DNA of 64,000 bases from Zygnema circumcarinatum (taxonomy: Eukaryota; Streptophyta; Zygnematophyceae; Zygnematales; Zygnemataceae). The stretch is taken from NCBI GenBank assembly GCA_037447605.1, contig CM074806.1, positions 3,701,755 through 3,765,754 of the forward strand, given 5' to 3'. Both the position numbers and the translations under genes were made by a program. Shown here one piece after another: positions 38,031 through 51,397 of the stretch; the first letter of the stretch is position 1, and each line of letters opens with the position of its first letter. Under the pieces are notes generated by a model, which made no database searches, was not told the origin of the DNA, and saw only the letters and a program-made list of their open reading frames with translations.

Positions 38031-39795
38031 ATGATCGCTCCCCCTCTCTGCAGCAACTTCGTTTATCACGGCCATCATGGCTCGCGAAAGGCCTTTAGAA
38101 ATAAGGAAGTGGAGCCATTTTGCAGAAGCTCCGTGCATGCAGGCTTACGGAAAGCGCAATGTGGAGTGACTGTGGAAACAGGCGGTGAACGCCCATCAGA
38201 ACAAAGAGCCTCGACAAGGTGGGTGCATTACCCAGCCTTAACGATTTTCAAAGGGAAAAGTTTGGCCTCCAGGTAGATGAAATTGACTCGCCTGGTCGGC
38301 CAAAGTGTTACTGACTGGAAAGTCTCCGATGAAGGCTACAGACTTCCGACAGCAGCAGATGCATTGTTTCGGCGCATCCTCTACCAGTGACACCCCATAT
38401 TGTGCTTGAGAATAGACAGGCTTTACGCATGAGTCTTATCGATAGTTATTTACAATCGCTTCCAGATTTTATGTCACAGGTGAACTTCGTGAATAAACGA
38501 CGTGTTTTCTAGACTGCTCGTCGCTCCTTGTCCTTGAGCCTCTCAGCACTATACTTGCAGGCAGAAGAGTGTGATGATGGTTAATGAAATTTTTTGACGC
38601 AGCTCCGTTTTTGTGCAGACAGGATGGGAGGCTCTTTGGTCCTCTTGAAGATGGGGCTGGCTGGTTTGATGATGCTTGCTTATTTCAGCCGATTGTAGTA
38701 AAGCCATCAACAAAAACCTCGGAGCCAAATCAATGGCGAATGTACTACTACGGCAGAGAAGGTGACACGTGGCAGAATGGCGCCGCTCCGGCTCTTATCA
38801 CAACCGGGAGCGTGGGCATGACTGTGAGCAGCGACGGCATTCAGTGGCAGAGATATGAAGGCGACCTGCCAGGTGGTGCAATTTTCACTGCTCGAAGTTT
38901 GAGCACGCGAGAGTCTGCATTTGATGAATTGCATGTCGGCTGTGGAGACGTTTTAGTGCTAGAGGAATCTTTAACCACGGCTGCAATTGTAGATAGGCAA
39001 AAAAAATGGTGGCTCTTTTATTTCGGAGGCTCGGCAGAAGAGGTGGAGGTGTTTCCAGGCCGCAAAGCAAAAGGCTTCCGAATGCGCTGCGGACTCGCCC
39101 GCTCTACAGACGGAACTTCGTTTTCTCGAGAAGAGAAAGCTGTGTTGGATGTTGGGCCGGAGGGTGCCTGGGATGAGCTCTTTGTTGCATGGCCAAGAAT
39201 CTTTTCAAGGCAGACATTGCAGATTGCTGCAGCACATAGGCAGATTGAGGCAGGCTCCTCAGCAGGTGCGGCTGCCATCTCAGGTGATGAGCCACCATGG
39301 ATCATGACATACAGCGCCATTGAGCGAACCATGCCTCCGCGATCTTCTATTGGAATAGCAGTGTCTGGAGACCTGAAATCCTGGACTAAGATAGGCAAAG
39401 TCCTGGAGGGAGGCCCTCCGGGGTCTTGGGATGAGGGAGGTGTGAGTCGCCGCCATGTCCTAAAAGTGGATGACTTATTTGTGATGTTTTATGAGGGAGT
39501 CAGTCGGGATGGCTTCCATGCCATTGGCGTGGCGACCTCAAAGGATGGCCTGGAATGGACGAAGGATGCCCCAGAGGAAGGGGGGGAAGGAGGAGGCCCT
39601 GTCTTTGGTCCACGAAAGGGGCAGGATGCATGGGACAATGCTGTGGTGGCCTGCCCCCATGTGGTGCCCATGGACGATGGCAGCTTCAGGATGTACTACG
39701 CCGGCCAGGACTCGAGCAAGAAGACGCAGGCCATTGGAGTGGCGGTAAGTCATGGCTCCAATTTTCGGCAATGGTCGAGGTATCAGCACTCGTGA
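38031..39795 (+). CDS. Five-bladed beta-propeller protein (arabinanase/levansucrase/invertase fold)
   Basis: Two exons, 38031-38272 and 38619-39795, joined in phase; 472 aa. Five copies of a WD-type turn are visible: GWFDDACLF (D98), SAFDELHVG (D183), GAWDELFVA (D266), GSWDEGGVS (D352) and DAWDNAVVA (D420). Each follows or precedes an S-DG--W- strand such as SSDGIQWQR, STDGTSFSR, SGDLKSWTK or SKDGLEWTK. This is the architecture of GH32/43/62/68-type five-bladed glycosidase propellers. Plants and algae carry such proteins of unknown substrate, so I do not assign a reaction. The first 70 residues are Ser/Arg/Ala/His-rich with few acids and could be a plastid transit peptide. Exon 1 is less certain than exon 2. 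The C-terminus ends soon after the fifth repeat; a GT at 39745 could start another intron, but the open frame reads on naturally to the stop. Confidence 0.75.
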
Positions 39796-40584
39796 AAGCG
39801 CTCCTTAAGATTAAGATTATGGGAGAATGATGACTGGTTGAATGTGTATGTTAAGTGCTGTTCAGCGGCCAGCACTGTTCAGGGACGTGTGGCGAAGTGG
39901 CTTCGTAGTTGAAGATGTTGCGGGTTGAGGTGGGCTCTGACATTCACCCAGAAGTGTATCCTAATGTTCCACAGAACGACGTCCAAAGCTAAAGTGAATA
40001 AGGATCTGTTTTCATGGTCCAACTTTCTTCAACTTCCTCAACTTCAACCTTTGGAATGGTTTGCAACCATTGATTAGCGATCCAACCAACTGTTGCCAAT
40101 CGTTGCAACCATTGGAATGGCTGCGAACCATTGATTTGCGACCCAAGCAACCATTACCAAATGTTGAGCAGGTTCGGAGCTGGGTCCATCTTGAACATGT
40201 CTTCGGAGACCAATTTGTTCATAAGTCGAACGCTTGTCCAATGCCACCCTACCACCAGGCATGTTGAACAATTGATCAATATATTTGAATTGTTGAATGT
40301 TCAACTGGAAACAGAACATTGATAACTCAAGGTCGACTTTCCTTCAGATTGAACAATTAAACAACAAAAAAAAAAAGTAAAAAAAAAAGGGTAGTGTTAT
40401 TTCCACCCCTTTTTTGGATCAAAAGATTCAAAACAGCCCTTCTCGGCCGGCAGATTTTAAAAAGGCTTAAAAACGGAAAATGCTTTTATCACTCCTTTCT
40501 AGAATCGATACCCACCTTTTTCCGTCAGCAGATTTTATTTTTGCAAAACAAAGAAAATGATACCCAGTGACCCCATTTTATATA

Positions 40585-41371
40585 GGGTAGTGATATTTCC
40601 ACCCCTTTTTTGGATCCAAACACCCCTTCCCGGCCGGGCAGATTTCAAAAGGGATTAAAAACAGAAAATGCTTTTTTCACACCTTTTTGGAATCGATACC
40701 CACCTTCTTCCGTCGGCTGATTTTATTTTTGCTAACCAAGGAAAATATCCGTCACCGCATTTTGGAATACCGTATCCCGCCTCCCTGAATTTTTTTTTGA
40801 GGGAAAGAAATATCTGCTTGCCCGAATCCGCTCGGATCGGAAGATCCGTCCGCCACGAGATCGTTCGCGGTTGTCCGTCCTTCACACGTGCGTTTCAATC
40901 GCATCTGTCGATTTCCCTCGCAGATCGCACCACTGCAGATCACCGTTCGATCTGCAGCCGGGCTCGATCTTAGCGAATGGAAAGCGCCCACGAGTCCCGT
41001 CAAAGCCAAACCGCACGTGCGAGTGCGCGCGTCCCTCGGCCCGAGATCTCGTCATTGTTACCTCCCAGCCAATCAACATCTGCCACGTGTTACATTTTTG
41101 ACGTGGAAAATTTTGATTGGTCTAAGATCTCAATGTACGAAATTTTGGGTTCCTCAAATTGCGACCGTACGAAATTTGTACGGACAACGTTTTGAGACGA
41201 CTTTGGCGGGATACGTGGGCACGTGCCATGCGCTGTGACCGAGCCCGACTGCAGATCAAATAGTGATCAAATAGTGATCTGATAGTGATTTCCGTTTTTA
41301 ATCCTTTTTGAAATCAGCCCGGCCGGGAAGGGGTGTTTGGATCCAAAAAAGGGGTGGAAATATCACTACCC
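40585..41371. mobile_element. Inner inverted-repeat element nested in the same family
   Basis: Ends are GGGTAGTGATATTTCCACCC at 40585 and its inverse ending 41371; the terminal inverted repeats extend about 75 bases (through GGATCCAAACACCCC and CCCGGCCGGG). Flanks TTTATATA and TTTAAATA suggest an 8-bp target duplication with one mismatch. Its interior shares the ATCGATACCC and CACGTGGGCACGTG blocks with the outer element, so it is a family member that inserted into, or was captured by, its relative. Confidence 0.75.
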
Positions 41372-41379
41372 TTTAAATA

Positions 41380-41536
41380 GGGGGTGTCAGACTTAACAAA
41401 ATCTTACGAAAAGCGTTACGAAAAAAAAGGTTACGAAAGTACTCCGCCGCAGGAGGATCGCGATTATACTGGAGTACTCGTTCTGATGTCAAACTTACGA
41501 ACACGCGTACTGAAATTTTTTAAGTCTGACACCCCC
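41380..41536. mobile_element. 157-bp MITE with TA target duplication
   Basis: Terminal inverted repeats GGGGGTGTCAGACTTAA at both ends, perfect over 17 bases, flanked by TA on each side. No coding capacity. A related terminus is at 219-244. TA duplications suggest a Tc1/mariner-like origin, but the class is not proven. Confidence 0.75.
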
Positions 41537-41994
41537 TAATATCTCGCATGTGCGAGCCGATTTTAGCGGGACACGTGGGCACGTGACATTCACTGGGACC
41601 GAGCCCGAACTGTGATCTGACGTGGTGCGAGCTGCGAGGAAATCGGCGGCTGAGGTTCACCGCAGTGTGGACGGACACCCGCGAACGATCTCGTGGCGGA
41701 CGGATCTTCCGCTCCGAGCGGATTCGGGCAGGCTGATATTTTTTCTCTCAAAAAGAAAATCAGGGGGACGCGATATTCAAAATGGGGTGACGGAATATCA
41801 TTTTCCTTGTTTTGCAAAACTAAAATCTGCCGACCGAAAAAGGTGGGTATCGATTCCAAAAAGGAGTGGAAAAAGCATTTTCCGTTTTTAAGCCTTTTAA
41901 AATCTGCCCGGCCGGGAAGGGCTGTTTTGATCCAAAAAAGGGGTGGAAATAACACTACCCAAAAAAAAGTTCACAAATTCCCCCACAAACCCAA

Positions 41995-42575
41995 CGAGAA
42001 GAACCATGCACAGTTCGGACCAGTGGATCGGCAACCATTGGACAACCATTGGATGGCAATGGTTGGACGTCTACTGGTTGGCAATCAGTCCACTGGTTGG
42101 CAACCAGTCGAATGGTTGTTTCGGTCCGCAACCACTGGTTGGCAACCAGTCGAATGGTTATATCCATTAAATCAAATGGTTGGCAACCATTAAATCACTA
42201 GTTGTAGCGAACTGAACGCTACAGTTACCAAAATGCCGTCGGCGTTTCGGAGAAAACTATTACGGTTCGGCCGTACAGAATCCCCGTACAACCGTACGAT
42301 TCGGCTGTACGATTTCGTACGCAGCTGTACGCATCACGGCATCAGGCTTGTTACACTAGTTGTCAACGGTTGGCAACCAACCAAAAAACACAAACGACCC
42401 ATTTTTGCAAAAAGGCATAATTTCAGAAATTCAATGGTTGCCAACCATTGGATCACTGGTTCCGAACCAGTCGAATGGTTGTTTCAGTCCTGCGCCACTG
42501 GTTCGCAACCAATCGAATGGTTGTTTCGGTCCGCAACCACTGGTTGCCAACCAGTCGACTGGTTTGTCTAATGGT
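41995..42575. repeat. Clustered CCAACCATTGG-type palindromic repeats
   Basis: Many short inverted motifs such as GGTTGGCAACCA, CCAACCATTGG and GGTTCCGAACC are spaced 15-45 bases apart in two clusters (41995-42200 and 42365-42575). The sub-block CAGTCGAATGGTTGTTTC is repeated. The cluster start (ATGCACAG, then GGATCGGCAACCATTGG) recurs at 46620, and a weaker cluster lies at 40050-40170. Confidence 0.8.
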
Positions 42576-43430
42576 CCGATCTGTGGAACCATGCAAAGGG
42601 GTCCGACGAAGGGTCGAAAATGATAGTACGGTACGGTCACATGATAACCTGATGGTACAGATGTACGGTCGCGCTGTGGTACGGTAGTACGAACATACGG
42701 CCACCACTATCCCTACGGGCGCAGATCCACCGGTAGATCCCCACGCTCGAGAACGACCTGCCCGAAAGGACCGCCATGTTGACCGCGGTTGACCGCCGGC
42801 ACCCAGGCCGTACAACAAAACGGCCCCTGCGATTGGCTGCGCGGAGGGCGGCAGTTGGTGGACCTGTACGGCCGCCGCTTTTGCCGGCTTGATTTTGGAC
42901 TGTAGTGTGGCGTGGCGGCAATTTGACTGCGGACGATTCGCGATCGCGTGCAGATCGGATCATTAAATGATCATGATATACCGCTGGCCGCTCGCCACGT
43001 GGCGTCGGCGGGTCGTCAACTGCCAGTTTCGGATGTACGGCCGCGCCGCCCGGTCAGACCACGAGGACAAGATGTCGGAGGGCGTGCCTTCGCCGCAAGC
43101 GACAACGCGCACCGACAGGCAGGTCGGCCGGCCGCCACGTGGCGCATTGACCGGCGAGTCTTGGCGCAGCGGCCACCGACATCGCCGCCACACGCGCAGC
43201 CATCGCGACGCGCTGCTGACCGATCGGACGGCCCAGATTGTACTGATTCGTACGTTACTTGGAGCTTTGGACTTCCGTACGTGGCCCTTCGTACACAGTA
43301 CGGCCCACTATGCACTCAGAAGACCGGCAAGAGAGAGAGAGACGACGATAGAGAGAGCGAGAGAGAGTCAGAGAGCGACGCAGGCCACTCCTGATCCTGC
43401 GAGGAGGGAGGGAGGAGGGAGCAGGCAGCC

Positions 43431-46223
<2,793 letters not shown>

Positions 46224-46613
46224 GGGTCGTGGAGGGGCAATAAGGGGGCAGAGACGAGAGAGAGATTGGGGGTCATGTTTAATTAATATAGTAGAATGTT
46301 TCATTTTTGTTCAGTCCCTCAGTCCCTCCTCTCCCCAAAAAAAGGGACAACGTAAGTAGACTCGGTAGGAAGGTTTTTATTTTTATTTTTTTAAATTGCC
46401 TTTGTGGAAGGGTCGTCAGAAAGGATGAGGATACAAAGGTCGGTATTCTGAGAAAGGAATATTTATTTGGGAACTACTGTGCTGCACTGTTGTTGCAGTA
46501 ACCTGAAATCTTTGACATTTCCCAAAGAAATAGAATTCGAAGCTGCATTATTGCGAGATAAATAGTAAACGCGAAACCCTAAACCCGGTTCTCTTTTTAG
46601 ATGTAAATCCCGA

Positions 46614-46815
46614 AGCCCAATGCACAGGCCGGACTATTGGATCGGCAACCATTGGCGAACCATTGGACGGCGATGGTTGGCCGTTCGATAGTTTACAACC
46701 ATTGAATCCTGAGGTTGCAACCATTGGCAATGGTTCACTGGGTCCCCAGCCAATGGTTGCGAAACATCGGATGGCGAAACATTGCAATGGTTGGCTCGTT
46801 TAAAGAAGCAAATGG
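46614..46815. repeat. Palindrome-rich repeat related to 41995-42200
   Basis: Begins ATGCACAG, then GGATCGGCAACCATTGG, CGAACCATTGGACGG and GATGGTTGG, in the same order as 42006-42075. It continues with more AACCATTG/CAATGGTT inverted motifs. Confidence 0.75.
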
Positions 46816-47082
46816 TTGGCAGTCGTTCGTGATCGCCAACAGTGGCGCCACGCATCTGAAAAGTTAAAAAAAAATAACGCCTTGAAAAGAAGAAAACAGT
46901 AGCTAGCATTGTGTTTTATCATTGCTTCCATTACAGCATTTTAGTTATTTAGTCTTCATATCCGTCTAGTGCCATTGATTTTGACACCATAGTGACGACG
47001 ACATACGACAACGTCTCGAGTCCAGAAAACGCGGAACATACGGATGATACGATGACAAGTATTGGCACTTGTCGACTACCAA

Positions 47083-47312
47083 CGTGGCATGGCACGGCAT
47101 GGCACGGCATGGCACGGCATGGCAGGGCATGTCCTGGCATGGCAGGCCATGGCATGGCACGGCATGGCACGGCATGGCAGGGCATGTCCTGGCATGGCAG
47201 GCCATGGCATGGCACGGCATGGCACGGCATGGCACGGCATGGCAGGGCATGTCCTGGCATGGCATGGCATGGCATGGCATGGCATGGCACGGCTGGCACG
47301 GCATGGCATGGC
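47083..47312 (+). repeat. GGCATGGCAC tandem array
   Basis: About 230 bases built of 5- and 10-base units (GGCAT, GGCAC, GGCAG). Three copies of a variant block GGGCATGTCCTGGCATGGCA start near 47125, 47180 and 47245. Purely low-complexity; open in several frames because the period is not a multiple of three. Confidence 0.9.
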
Positions 47313-47780
47313 ACTCCGACAAAACGGTCACCCGTAATGTCGGCGTGATTCGCGGCATCCAGCCAGCCCCTGTCGGCTCGCTCAGCCCGGCACCGCACGT
47401 GTCGGTGCCGGATGCCAACTGACGCACCGACACAATTTGACAGATGGCACTTGTGCGAGGACGCCACGTGGTTGGCCGCCTGGTTTTGAAGGCGCCTCCG
47501 GACAGACCTTGCCGCCCTGCCGTGTCGGTTTCGTACGGTCCGGGCGGCAGGCCGGCCCCGCGCCTATCCCGTTCCACCCGCGCCGCGACAAGCCCTGCCG
47601 CCCTGCGCGCCGCCCGGTTGAAGGCGCTGACGTGGTATGACACGTGGGGTTGCCCGAGCAGTACACGTCAGCAGCACTTCGCGGATGGAGCCCAAAACGA
47701 TTAACGGCTCCATTTGGAAACCCCCTGCCGCCAAGCCGCCGTCGGCTGCAAAAGTTTCGGGATCTGCCCGTTTCTGCCCT

Positions 47781-48236
47781 ATGCTGCCCGCCACCAGCTG
47801 CCCGACGCTGCCTGCTGCTGCCCGCTGCCCGCTGCTGCCCGTTGCTGCCCGCCACCAGCTGCCCGACGCTGCCTGCTGCTGCCCGCTGCCCGCTGCTGCC
47901 CGTTGCTGCCCGCCACCAGCTGCCCGACGCTGCCTGCTGCCCGCTGCTGCCCGCTGCTGCCCGCTGCTGCCCGCTGCTGCCCGCTGCTGCCCGCTGCTGC
48001 CCGCTGCTGCCCGCTGCTGCCCACTGCTGCCCGCCACCAGCTGCCCGACGCTGCCTGCTGCTAGCCTGCTACCCTCTGCCCGCTGCTGCCCGGTTCTGCC
48101 CGCCACCAGCTGCTCGACGCTGCCTGCCGCTGCCCGCTGCCCGCTGCTTCCGGCTGCTGCCCGCTGCTGCCCGCCACCAGCTGCCCGAAGCTGCCCGCTG
48201 CCTGCTGCTGCCCGCTGCCCGCTGCCCAAATTTTTA
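47781..48236 (+). repeat. CTGCTGCCCG minisatellite
   Basis: CTGCTGCCCG decamers are interspersed with a longer unit containing CCACCAGCTGCCCGACGCTG. The longer unit occurs six times, starting near 47791, 47852, 47913, 48034, 48103 and 48174, with a 61-base period in the first three. The middle (47931-48020) is nearly pure decamer. Confidence 0.9.
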
Positions 48237-48510
48237 TCGCAGCGAGCAAGCCAGCTGCTCCCGGGCCTCGCTGATTGGGCCACGTGGCGCTTGAACTGGC
48301 GCATGACTCGCGCGAGTCGCTTCTGTGCGGTGGCGGGCGGAGGGCGGTACGGGCGGTGGGCCGGTGGGAGGGGGAGGGGGAGGTGGGCAGGGCGGGAGGG
48401 AGGGTAGGAGGGAGAGAGAGCGGGAGAGAGCGCGGGAGAGAGGGCGGGAGAGAGGGCGGGAGAGACAAAGAGTGAGTGAGAGAGAGAGGGAGAGGGAGAA
48501 AAAAGGCGCA

Positions 48511-50567
48511 ATGGTGGGCGGGAGGACGTGGCGCTCTTTGGAGCTCTCCATTGCGCTGCTGCTCATCTCCACCTTGGGGGCGTCGCTCTCAGCGGAGGGG
48601 AAGCCGCTGCTGCCGGCGGAAGGTGAGAGGCCGCGGAAGCTATGGTAGCCATGGCCCAGCAACCAAAGACGTTTCTTTTAGTTTTTTCCTTTTTTATAAA
48701 CCTTACTATACTCTCCTTCTCACGGCCCACATGAAGCCATGGCTGCCGGTTGCAGAGGAGGCGCTGCTTGCGGTGAGGGAGGAGGGGGGGGGGGCGGTCA
48801 CGTGGCGGGGCGGGGCGGACTGCAGCCAATGGGAAGGCGTCACGTGCGCCGACTCGGGACACGTGGCAACCATGTAGGGCCCGTCACACACCCGACCGTA
48901 TTCTGGAAACGTAAAGCTAGAACAATGAAGCTACGCCTCTATGGACCTGCGGTTCAATTTCACCTCCTGAGGCATACGAACTCAAAGAAAAAAATCAAAA
49001 TAAAACGCATTGCAGTCAGTATGGGGTTGAGAAACGCAACGAATTGAAAAACATTTTCGCAATGCTGTGTTCGCCTGCGCGAAGCATGTGACCGAAATTG
49101 TTGAAAAACTCGACTTGAAATTTGTGGAAAGAAGGGCAACCCAAGAAGAATTAATCAACCCAGCCACCTGTATTGTGCCTTTCGGCTTAGACCTTCATTA
49201 CGAACTCCTTTATTCAAACCCTAAAGAAGTCAAATACTCACATAAGCCGAAGCTATGCTTGTCTTCCCCTGTATTGCAGAAACTTGCAAACTCTTCAACT
49301 TTCAGATAAAACGCTCCAGGAGTTGCGGAAGAAGCTGCCCTTTCTTGAAGCTGGGTAACTCCAAAAAACCAAACCTCCAAACTTTTAGAAAAACTTGAAC
49401 TCTTTTTCTTGATCCCTGCACGCTCCAAGCCCCCGTTTCATTCTCTGATGGAGAAACCATTCTACGTTTCTAAGCAGGTCTCAAAAGACTCCATCCAAGC
49501 CGATCAATCTCTTAATTGATTCGTCAAAGCCCCCCGAAAAGGAACCTATCCTGCCGCGAAAATTGGGCTCTTCCCTCTCTTCAACAAGCACAAACTTTCG
49601 CGCTCATTCCCGAGTCCTCACTGCTTCCGCTCTCAATCTCAGCATTTGGGAGGAACGAAAAAGAGTGACGAACATTGTGGGGGTCATGTCGGTCCCCTCT
49701 CGCGGCTCGTTCTCCCCCTCTGCCTCCCTCATATCGAGAAGGTTCAAGCAGGCGAGCGCTAAGCCAACGTTAGGGCTTGCTCGCATAGTGGACCTATTCG
49801 ACTGTAATGTGGGCTTTCCAGCATCTCAAGTTGTCCAAAGTTTCGAAGATTTTGGACTCGCTTCCGGTATCGTGGCTCTCCGAAAATGGGACTCCATTTC
49901 TATGGGATGGGTGCTGCTCTGCTCCGGCGCGCTATTGGCTCCGCAGCTTGTGCTCACAGCAGCACATTGTTTATATAATACTGATGCCAACAGTTGGTTA
50001 GTGAGTGAATCTGACCCCATTATGGTTTACTCCCGGTACAACGGCGCAACGGACACCGTTTACTCGACTTCGCTAGCCACTGATCCAATGCTGTTTACGG
50101 AATACCTGCGAAAATCGACATGGGAAGACTCACTATTTGACAGCTGTGATTTTGCAACTTTGAGATTGAAGGATAGCCTTCCCGGATCGACGTACAGTTG
50201 GACGGATCCTGCTCAAGGAGGGTCAGGAAGAATCAATTATGGGTACCCTGCAGAGACCCAAGATGGCAACAGCCTAATCTTTGATCAGGGGGATGTGAAG
50301 CTCACGATGGGATGTGATGGCCTCAGCAGAAGCGTCTTTTGTGAGAAGGTCTCCATAGAAGGGGGGATGAGTGGAGGTCCTATGTTCAGCAATTATTACG
50401 ATGGGCTCATCGTGGGGGTGGCCTCTGGTTCTACTTTAGATGGATGCCCAGCATACTATGGAGGGGTGACTGGAAAGTTCAAGCTGGCGACCCTTGTGAA
50501 GCGACACAAGTGTGAGGTGCTGGAGACCAAAACCAGCCTTGGGATTATCAAGACTGCAAAATGTTAG
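48511..50567 (+). CDS. Secreted LRR-cap/V8-like serine protease fusion, paralog 2
   Basis: Four exons: 48511-48622, 48756-48873, 49280-49354, 49478-50567; 464 aa. Signal peptide core LSIALLLISTLGASLSA; LRRNT_2-like cap with EEALLAVREE, DCSQWEGVTC and GHVATI; one LRR-like segment NLQTLQLSDKTLQELRKKLPFLEAG is shortened relative to true LRR proteins. The protease domain has triad H265 (LVLTAAHC), D326 (CDFATLRL) and S400 (GGMSGGPMF), with H-D and D-S spacings of 61 and 74 residues, identical to paralog 1. Both copies share VGVMS before the domain and end in a C-terminal Cys. Exon order, intron positions and phases (1, 2, 2) match paralog 1, so the pair arose by tandem duplication after the domains were joined. 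It should be secreted. The substrate and whether activation needs N-terminal cleavage cannot be seen. Confidence 0.87.
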
Positions 50568-50729
50568 ATATGGGGGGGGGCGGGGAGGGAAGGTAATGGG
50601 GGATTGGGGGTGGGGCCAGGGGGGTTTTAGGGCAATTGATGCAGCGGAAGGGGATTGTAAGGTGTGCAGAGATCACAGATTTTGTTAGTTTCAAGGAATG
50701 CCTTATTTCTTCATTGGATTTTTTTTTTG

Positions 50730-50762
50730 ACCCCATCTTTTTGGGAGACAAAGATGGGGTCA
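50730..50762 (-). terminator. Stem-loop in the 3' flank of protease paralog 2
   Basis: GACCCCATCTTT, a spacer of about 9 bases, then AAAGATGGGGTC forms a perfect 12-bp inverted repeat, 160 bases after the paralog 2 stop codon and preceded by T8. It might shape a 3' untranslated region; plant nuclear genes do not use such hairpins as terminators, so this is a structural note rather than a proven terminator. Strand assignment is arbitrary. Confidence 0.3.
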
Positions 50763-51237
50763 TTTTCATCAGCCTGTGAAGTAGAAAATGAATTGTCTCC
50801 CAAATAATCTCATTATTTTCACCTCCATGTTCTTCGCAGCTGACATTAGTTGGAATCTTTACAACAGCGTTCCGCTAATATGATTTACTCACGAGAATCT
50901 TCCTTGCACATGGAACCTTCCTGCTCTAATGTGTGCTTTGCGTCGACCTACAATGAAGCGCTACTCCCAAATGATGGAACAAAAAACTAATCTCCTGTAC
51001 AAAGAAAAACTACTATACAGGTGTGGGCAACTAAACACGCACTGGAAGGGTCCAAACTTAGCTTTTCGTTACTTATCGAAATCAGAATCCGTACTGTTGA
51101 ACGTCTGAACTTTAATTGAAAACCAATACGAGTTTCAATTTCGAATTTTACAGGTGCTTTCTTTGTAAAAGCCCCCTATTGACCCTCGCGGCTGCTCCTA
51201 GGGCTGCGTTGTTGAGCCTAGGCGTAACTTTCAGCTC

Positions 51238-51330
51238 CTAGCTTTTTCTTTGTCCTTAGGTCCTCGTGGTTACCCATGCTGATTTTGTCCATGCACATTT
51301 GATGGCCTCGCCATCGTGAGATCAATGCCA
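51238..51330 (-). repeat. A-tailed dispersed repeat, copy 5
   Basis: Read on the minus strand: ATTGATCTCACGATGGCGAG, GCATGGACAAAATCAGCATG, ACCACGAGGACCTAAGGACA, then AAGAAAAAGCTAGG. The tail matches copies 1 and 6 closely. Confidence 0.8.
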
Positions 51331-51397
51331 CATCCCCGTCCCCCTGTTGAACCTTGAGACAATTAACGACTCCCAAACTATTCCAAGCAGACACGTG

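Larger units (their letters stand above)
40389..41960. mobile_element. Outer inverted-repeat (foldback) DNA element
   Basis: The left end GGGTAGTGTTATTTCCACCC at 40389 is matched by its inverse at 41960. Similarity continues inward for about 190 bases, including an ATCGATACCCACC block and GCCCTTC-CGGCCGG. The left arm is interrupted at 40585 by a second copy of the same end. No transposase frame exists, so it is non-autonomous. The flanks are runs of eight or more A on both sides, compatible with an 8-9 bp target duplication that cannot be delimited. Confidence 0.8.
39796..43430. other. Gene-free repeat-rich block
   Basis: 3.6 kb without a credible coding region. It holds palindrome clusters (40050-40170, 41995-42200, 42365-42575), nested inverted-repeat elements (40389-41960), a MITE (41380-41536), and GTAC-rich DNA (42240-42330, 42620-42720, 43240-43310). 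The right end should contain the promoter of the first cap-protease gene and a GA-rich leader (43330-43430). No transposase was found. Confidence 0.7.
46224..48510. other. Spacer between the tandem cap-protease genes
   Basis: 2.3 kb without a credible gene. From left: the 3' flank of paralog 1, an AAACCCTAAACCC telomere-like stretch (46574-46586), a palindrome cluster (46614-46815), a CATGGCA array (47083-47312), a GC-rich unique stretch with G-boxes, a CTGCTGCCCG minisatellite (47781-48236) and GA-rich DNA (48400-48510) just before the next start codon. The long open frames through the GC-rich arrays are compositional artefacts. Confidence 0.7.
50568..51397. other. Convergent region between paralog 2 and the GRAS gene
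   Basis: 830 bases with G-rich DNA just after the protease stop, then AT-rich sequence including a short inverted match of GACCCCATCTTT/AAAGATGGGGTC at 50730-50762. One A-tailed dispersed repeat lies at 51238-51330. No gene seen. Confidence 0.6.

Noticed and set aside
39745-39795. Third exon of the propeller gene after a GTAAGT at 39745
   Set aside because: The frame continues with VAVSHGSNFRQW, like the earlier strand motifs, to a stop at 39795, and no convincing downstream exon is visible.
41995-42575. Possible CRISPR array from regularly recurring GGTTGGCAACCA motifs
   Set aside because: Spacing is irregular, the repeats are short and variable, there are no unique equal-length spacers, and the genome is eukaryotic.
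47564-48511. Open frames of 256 and 315 codons over the GC-rich minisatellite
   Set aside because: They exist on both strands and several frames because the array lacks stop codons; composition is repetitive (Gly/Ser/Gln or Cys/Pro/Ala) and no domain is visible.
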